Part shown: in pieces, positions 5,408-7,681 of the stretch
Layout of the letters: every line of letters starts with the position of its first letter
Position numbering within the stretch: position 1 is the first letter of the stretch
Notes under the pieces: generated by a model
Told to the model about the DNA's origin: nothing
The model's database searches: none
The model's input: the letters and a program-made list of their open reading frames with translations, nothing else
Source: Verrucomicrobia bacterium UBA1731
GTDB taxonomy: Bacteria; Verrucomicrobiota; Kiritimatiellia; RFP12; UBA1067
NCBI GenBank assembly: GCA_002317575.1
Contig: DCIH01000058.1
Coordinates: 386-8,066, forward strand
DNA: 7,681 nucleotides
Reading direction: 5' to 3'
Made by a program: the position numbers and the translations under genes

Positions 5408-6754
5408 TCAGAGCGCGATCCGAAGCGTGCTTTCGCGCGCCGGACCGATGGAAAGGATGCCCAGTTTTCCGCCGGAAAGTTCCACGAGACGATCCACGTA
5501 CGCCTTCGCCTTGGGCGGAAGATCCTCGATGCGCGTGACGTTGGACGTTTCGCACATCCAGCCGTCCATCTCCTCGTAGACGGGCTTGACGCGGGCGAGT
5601 TCGTCGGCGGAGGTCGGCATGTAGTCGATCACCTGGCCATCCAGTTCGTACGCGACGCAGATCTTGATCTTCGGGAACGGATCCATCACGTCGAGCTTCG
5701 TCATCGCCCAGTAGTCGACGCCGTTCACCTGCTGCGCGTAGCGCGCGACGACCGCGTCGTACCAACCCGTGCGGCGGGGACGCTTGGTGACCGCGCCGAA
5801 TTCGTGGCCGCGCTCGGCCATCAGCTTGCCGTCCGGATCCTGCTTGTCCTCGGCGTTGTAGAGCTCGGTGGGGAACGGACCCGCGCCGACGCGCGTCGTG
5901 TACGCCTTGATCACGCCCACCACGCAGTCGATGTCGCGCGGGGAAAGGCCGGAGCCGATGCAGGCGCCGCCGGAGGTCGGATTCGAACTGGTGACGAAGG
6001 GATAGGTGCCGAAGTCAATGTCGAGCATCGTGCCTTGCGCGCCTTCGAGCAGGATGGACTTGCCCGCCGCCTTCGCCTTGTGGAGCATCGGCACGGTGTC
6101 CTTGATGTACGGCGCGAGCTTCTCGGCGGCGACCTTGTAGATCGCGACGATTTCGTCCGGATCAAGCTGGTAGTCCTTGATCGTGCAGCCGGGGACTTCG
6201 ATCGCGTCGCCTTCGTCCACGCGCTCGGCCTTGAGCATCTTCAGCTTGGCGTTCGTCTCCACGACCTGTTCGCGGACCTTCTCGAGGAAGTTCTTCGCGA
6301 GCATGTCGCCGCAGCGGAAACCGGTGCGGCTCACCTTCGCCGCGTACGCCGGGCCGATGCCGCGGCCCGTGGTGCCGATCTTCTTCGCCGGCGCGCGGGC
6401 GGCCTCTTCGGCCTTGTCGAGCGCGCGGTGGTAGAGCATCACCATCTGCGTGCGGGTGGAAATGAAAAGACGGCCCGTCGGATCGACGCCCGTCGCGCGC
6501 ATCTGATCGATCTCCTCGATGAGGTCGAGCGGGTTCATCACCACGCCGTTGCCGATCACGCACGTCTTGCCCTCGTGCAGGATGCCCGAGGGAATGAGGC
6601 GCAGCACGCGCTTCTTGCCTTCGGCGATGACGGTGTGGCCGGCGTTGGAACCGCCCTGGTAGCGCACCACGAAGTCCGCCTTGTCGGTCAGCACGTCGAT
6701 GACCTTGCCCTTGCCTTCGTCACCCCACTGCGAACCGATCAGAACCGTGTTCAT
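5408..6754 (-). CDS. purA: Adenylosuccinate synthetase
   Basis: Catalyses GTP-dependent condensation of IMP with aspartate to adenylosuccinate, the first committed step to AMP, in the cytoplasm. The product has 448 residues, slightly longer than the typical bacterial enzyme of about 430. The N-terminus VLIGSQWGDEGKGKVIDVLT contains the GDEGKGK phosphate-binding loop (11-17), with D12 and H40 (GGSNAGHTV) matching the two catalytic residues of the family. Further signatures are TTGRGIGPAY (128-137), LLEGAQGTMLDIDFGTYPFV (235-254), and IKAYTTRVGAGPFPTE (282-297). The late basic loop reads AVTKRPRRTGWYD (321-333), where many homologues have TTGRPRRxGW, so a Lys replaces a Gly there. The arginines are kept and activity is not in doubt. 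The start at 6754 is chosen from the strong ribosome binding site and the family N-terminus. The stop lies 9 bases before the uppS start. It has no pathway link with its neighbours beyond general growth. Confidence 0.98.
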   Translation of the reverse strand: MNTVLIGSQWGDEGKGKVIDVLTDKADFVVRYQGGSNAGHTVIAEGKKRVLRLIPSGILHEGKTCVIGNGVVMNPLDLIEEIDQMRATGVDPTGRLFISTRTQMVMLYHRALDKAEEAARAPAKKIGTTGRGIGPAYAAKVSRTGFRCGDMLAKNFLEKVREQVVETNAKLKMLKAERVDEGDAIEVPGCTIKDYQLDPDEIVAIYKVAAEKLAPYIKDTVPMLHKAKAAGKSILLEGAQGTMLDIDFGTYPFVTSSNPTSGGACIGSGLSPRDIDCVVGVIKAYTTRVGAGPFPTELYNAEDKQDPDGKLMAERGHEFGAVTKRPRRTGWYDAVVARYAQQVNGVDYWAMTKLDVMDPFPKIKICVAYELDGQVIDYMPTSADELARVKPVYEEMDGWMCETSNVTRIEDLPPKAKAYVDRLVELSGGKLGILSIGPARESTLRIAL

Positions 6755-6761
6755 TGGAAAT

Positions 6762-6768
6762 CTCCCTT
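6762..6768 (-). promoter_or_regulatory. Ribosome binding site of purA
   Basis: On the minus strand AAGGGAG lies 7 bases upstream of the ATG at 6754. It sits in the 19-base gap between the dapB stop and purA. It decides the purA start: the same frame is open 51 codons further upstream, but that part overlaps dapB and has no homology-like content, whereas this ATG starts the standard PurA N-terminus. Confidence 0.8.
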
Positions 6769-6773
6769 GAAAA

Positions 6774-7514
6774 TCAAACCGCGAGCACGTCGCGCATGGC
6801 GTATCTGCCGGGTTTCCGGCCGACGGCCCACAGGGCCGCCCGAATGGCCCCCGCCGCGAACGCCTCGCGCGACTGGGCCTTGTGGACGAGTTCCACGCGC
6901 TCCACATCGCCGGCGAACATCACCGTGTGGTCGCCCACCACGGATCCGCCCCGCAAGGCGTGGATGGCGATCTCCCCTTCGGGACGCTCGCCGACGATGC
7001 CTTCGCGTCCGTGGCAGACGCAGTCCTCGAGCTTCACGCCGCGGCCTTCGGCGGCCGAACGCGCAAGCATGATGGCCGTGCCCGAGGGCGCGTCCTTCTT
7101 GTGTTTGTGGTGCATCTCCACCACTTCGACGTCGTAATCCTTCCCGAGCACCTGCGCCGCCCGCTTCACGAGCTCCACGAGGAGATTCACGCCCAGGGAA
7201 TAATTGCCGCTTTGCACCACGGGAACCGTGGCGGAGGCCGCGTCGACGGCGGCCTGTTCGTCGGCCGAAAGCCCGGTGGTGCCGAGCACGTACGCCGCAC
7301 CGATTTCGGCGGCGCGCTTCGCGTTTGCGGGCGCGGCCGCGTGGAACGAGAAGTCGATCACGGCCTGCGTTCCGGCGGGCACGGCGGCGTCGAAGCCGTC
7401 CGCCACGTCAACGCGCGCGACGACTTCGACGTCCGACATGTCGGCGGCGAGACGCGTGAGCATCTGGCCCATGCGTCCCGCCGCTCCGACGATGGCGAGT
7501 GTTGTCTTCGCCAT
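6774..7514 (-). CDS. dapB: 4-hydroxy-tetrahydrodipicolinate reductase
   Basis: Cytoplasmic NAD(P)H-dependent reductase that converts 4-hydroxy-tetrahydrodipicolinate to tetrahydrodipicolinate in the diaminopimelate/lysine pathway, feeding peptidoglycan and protein synthesis. The 246-residue product is full length and close to the short form of the family. It opens with a Rossmann dinucleotide-binding loop, GAAGRMG (residues 10-16). D36 at the end of the second strand sits where the family's acidic cofactor-selecting residue lies, so NADH use is plausible (inference). GTTG (78-81) and SGNYSLGVN (102-110) follow. The catalytic signature E-x-HHKHKKDAPSGTA covers 133-147, with H135 and K139 matching the catalytic His and Lys of the E. 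coli enzyme. RGGSVVGDHTV (188-198) completes the substrate site. The ATG is preceded by no strong Shine-Dalgarno, so translation may be coupled to the upstream gene, which ends 6 bases earlier. purA begins 19 bases downstream. Confidence 0.97.
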   Translation of the reverse strand: MAKTTLAIVGAAGRMGQMLTRLAADMSDVEVVARVDVADGFDAAVPAGTQAVIDFSFHAAAPANAKRAAEIGAAYVLGTTGLSADEQAAVDAASATVPVVQSGNYSLGVNLLVELVKRAAQVLGKDYDVEVVEMHHKHKKDAPSGTAIMLARSAAEGRGVKLEDCVCHGREGIVGERPEGEIAIHALRGGSVVGDHTVMFAGDVERVELVHKAQSREAFAAGAIRAALWAVGRKPGRYAMRDVLAV

Positions 7515-7520
7515 TGCCGT

Positions 7521-7681
7521 TTACTTGCCGAGGGCGGCCGTGACCGTCGCGAGAACGTCGCGGAGGGCCTTCGGCACGCGCTTGGCCGTGGAGGACTTGA
7601 CCTTCGTGTCCTTGGACGCCTTGGCGTCGTACTCGTCGTAGGAAGCGCCGATCGTGGCGATTTCCTTCTTCCAGCCGGCCT
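7521..7681 (-). CDS. Unrecognised protein, C-terminal 52 residues only (gene continues past the right edge)
   Basis: An open minus-strand frame enters from the right edge and ends at a TAA (7521-7523), giving 52 residues. The tail begins AGWKKEIATIGASYDEYDAK and ends in TAALGK. It is rich in lysine (9 of 52), alanine and threonine, with no membrane segment and no motif I recognise. The stop lies 6 bases before the dapB start, in the tight spacing of the rest of the cluster, so it is probably the gene just upstream in the same operon. dapA is a common dapB neighbour, but this tail does not resemble the DapA C-terminus that I know. That the frame is coding is inferred from its continuity and close packing; the function is unknown. 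Confidence 0.55.
   Translation of the reverse strand, partial: AGWKKEIATIGASYDEYDAKASKDTKVKSSTAKRVPKALRDVLATVTAALGK

Noticed and set aside
6755..6907. Longer N-terminus for PurA (51 extra codons)
   Set aside because: The extra part overlaps dapB in another phase, has no family match, and the inner ATG has a strong ribosome site at the conserved PurA N-terminus.
4094..7072. Plus-strand open frame of 992 codons
   Set aside because: It lies antisense to cdsA, uppS, purA and dapB, all of which have clear family motifs. Its translation is rich in Arg, His, Glu and Asp with no domain pattern, as expected for the complement of GC-biased codons, where stop codons are rare in one antisense phase.
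1..7681. CRISPR array, tRNA, rRNA, full insertion sequence, phage or defence genes
   Set aside because: I found no repeat-spacer pattern, no cloverleaf or rRNA-like segment, no transposase or integrase motifs, and the space is almost fully used by identified housekeeping genes.

Overview
The window is a GC-rich bacterial segment (clearly above 60% G+C by eye) in which every supportable gene lies on the minus strand, so transcription runs from the right edge toward the left. Gene spacing is that of one compact operon: gaps of 6 to 51 bases and two 4-base stop/start overlaps. In transcription order it holds the 3' end of an unrecognised gene (7521-7681), dapB (6774-7514), purA (5408-6754), uppS (4685-5398), cdsA (3734-4633), rsmD (3159-3722), menA (2134-3162), a menG/ubiE-type methyltransferase (1466-2128 or 2137) and a secreted protein of unknown function (178-1449). 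A 125-base intergenic stretch follows (53-177), then the possible first codons of another minus-strand gene (1-52).

The core genes serve envelope and central biosynthesis. DapB works on the diaminopimelate/lysine branch, UppS makes the lipid carrier for wall polymers, CdsA makes CDP-diacylglycerol for phospholipids, and MenA plus MenG carry out late steps of menaquinone synthesis. PurA is adenylate synthesis and RsmD is a 16S rRNA methyltransferase. The organism therefore very probably makes DAP-type peptidoglycan and respires with menaquinone. The last gene has a clear signal peptide and looks like a TIM-barrel glycosidase-like exported protein, but I do not recognise a named family.

Taxonomy cannot be fixed from the sequence. 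A DAP pathway, menaquinone, high GC, a non-canonical CdsA signature and an exported glycosidase-like protein would fit an uncultured bacterium of the Verrucomicrobiota/Kiritimatiellota/Lentisphaerota area, but this is a weak inference.

The most unusual non-coding structure is a perfect 25-base palindrome in the uppS-cdsA gap (4650-4674). It is flanked by 7-base direct repeats (TTTTTCG). Removing the palindrome and one repeat copy would leave a 16-base gap with the cdsA ribosome binding site intact, which looks like the footprint of a small inserted palindromic element. I see no CRISPR array, tRNA, rRNA, full-size insertion sequence or defence system. Most of the window is ordinary housekeeping sequence.
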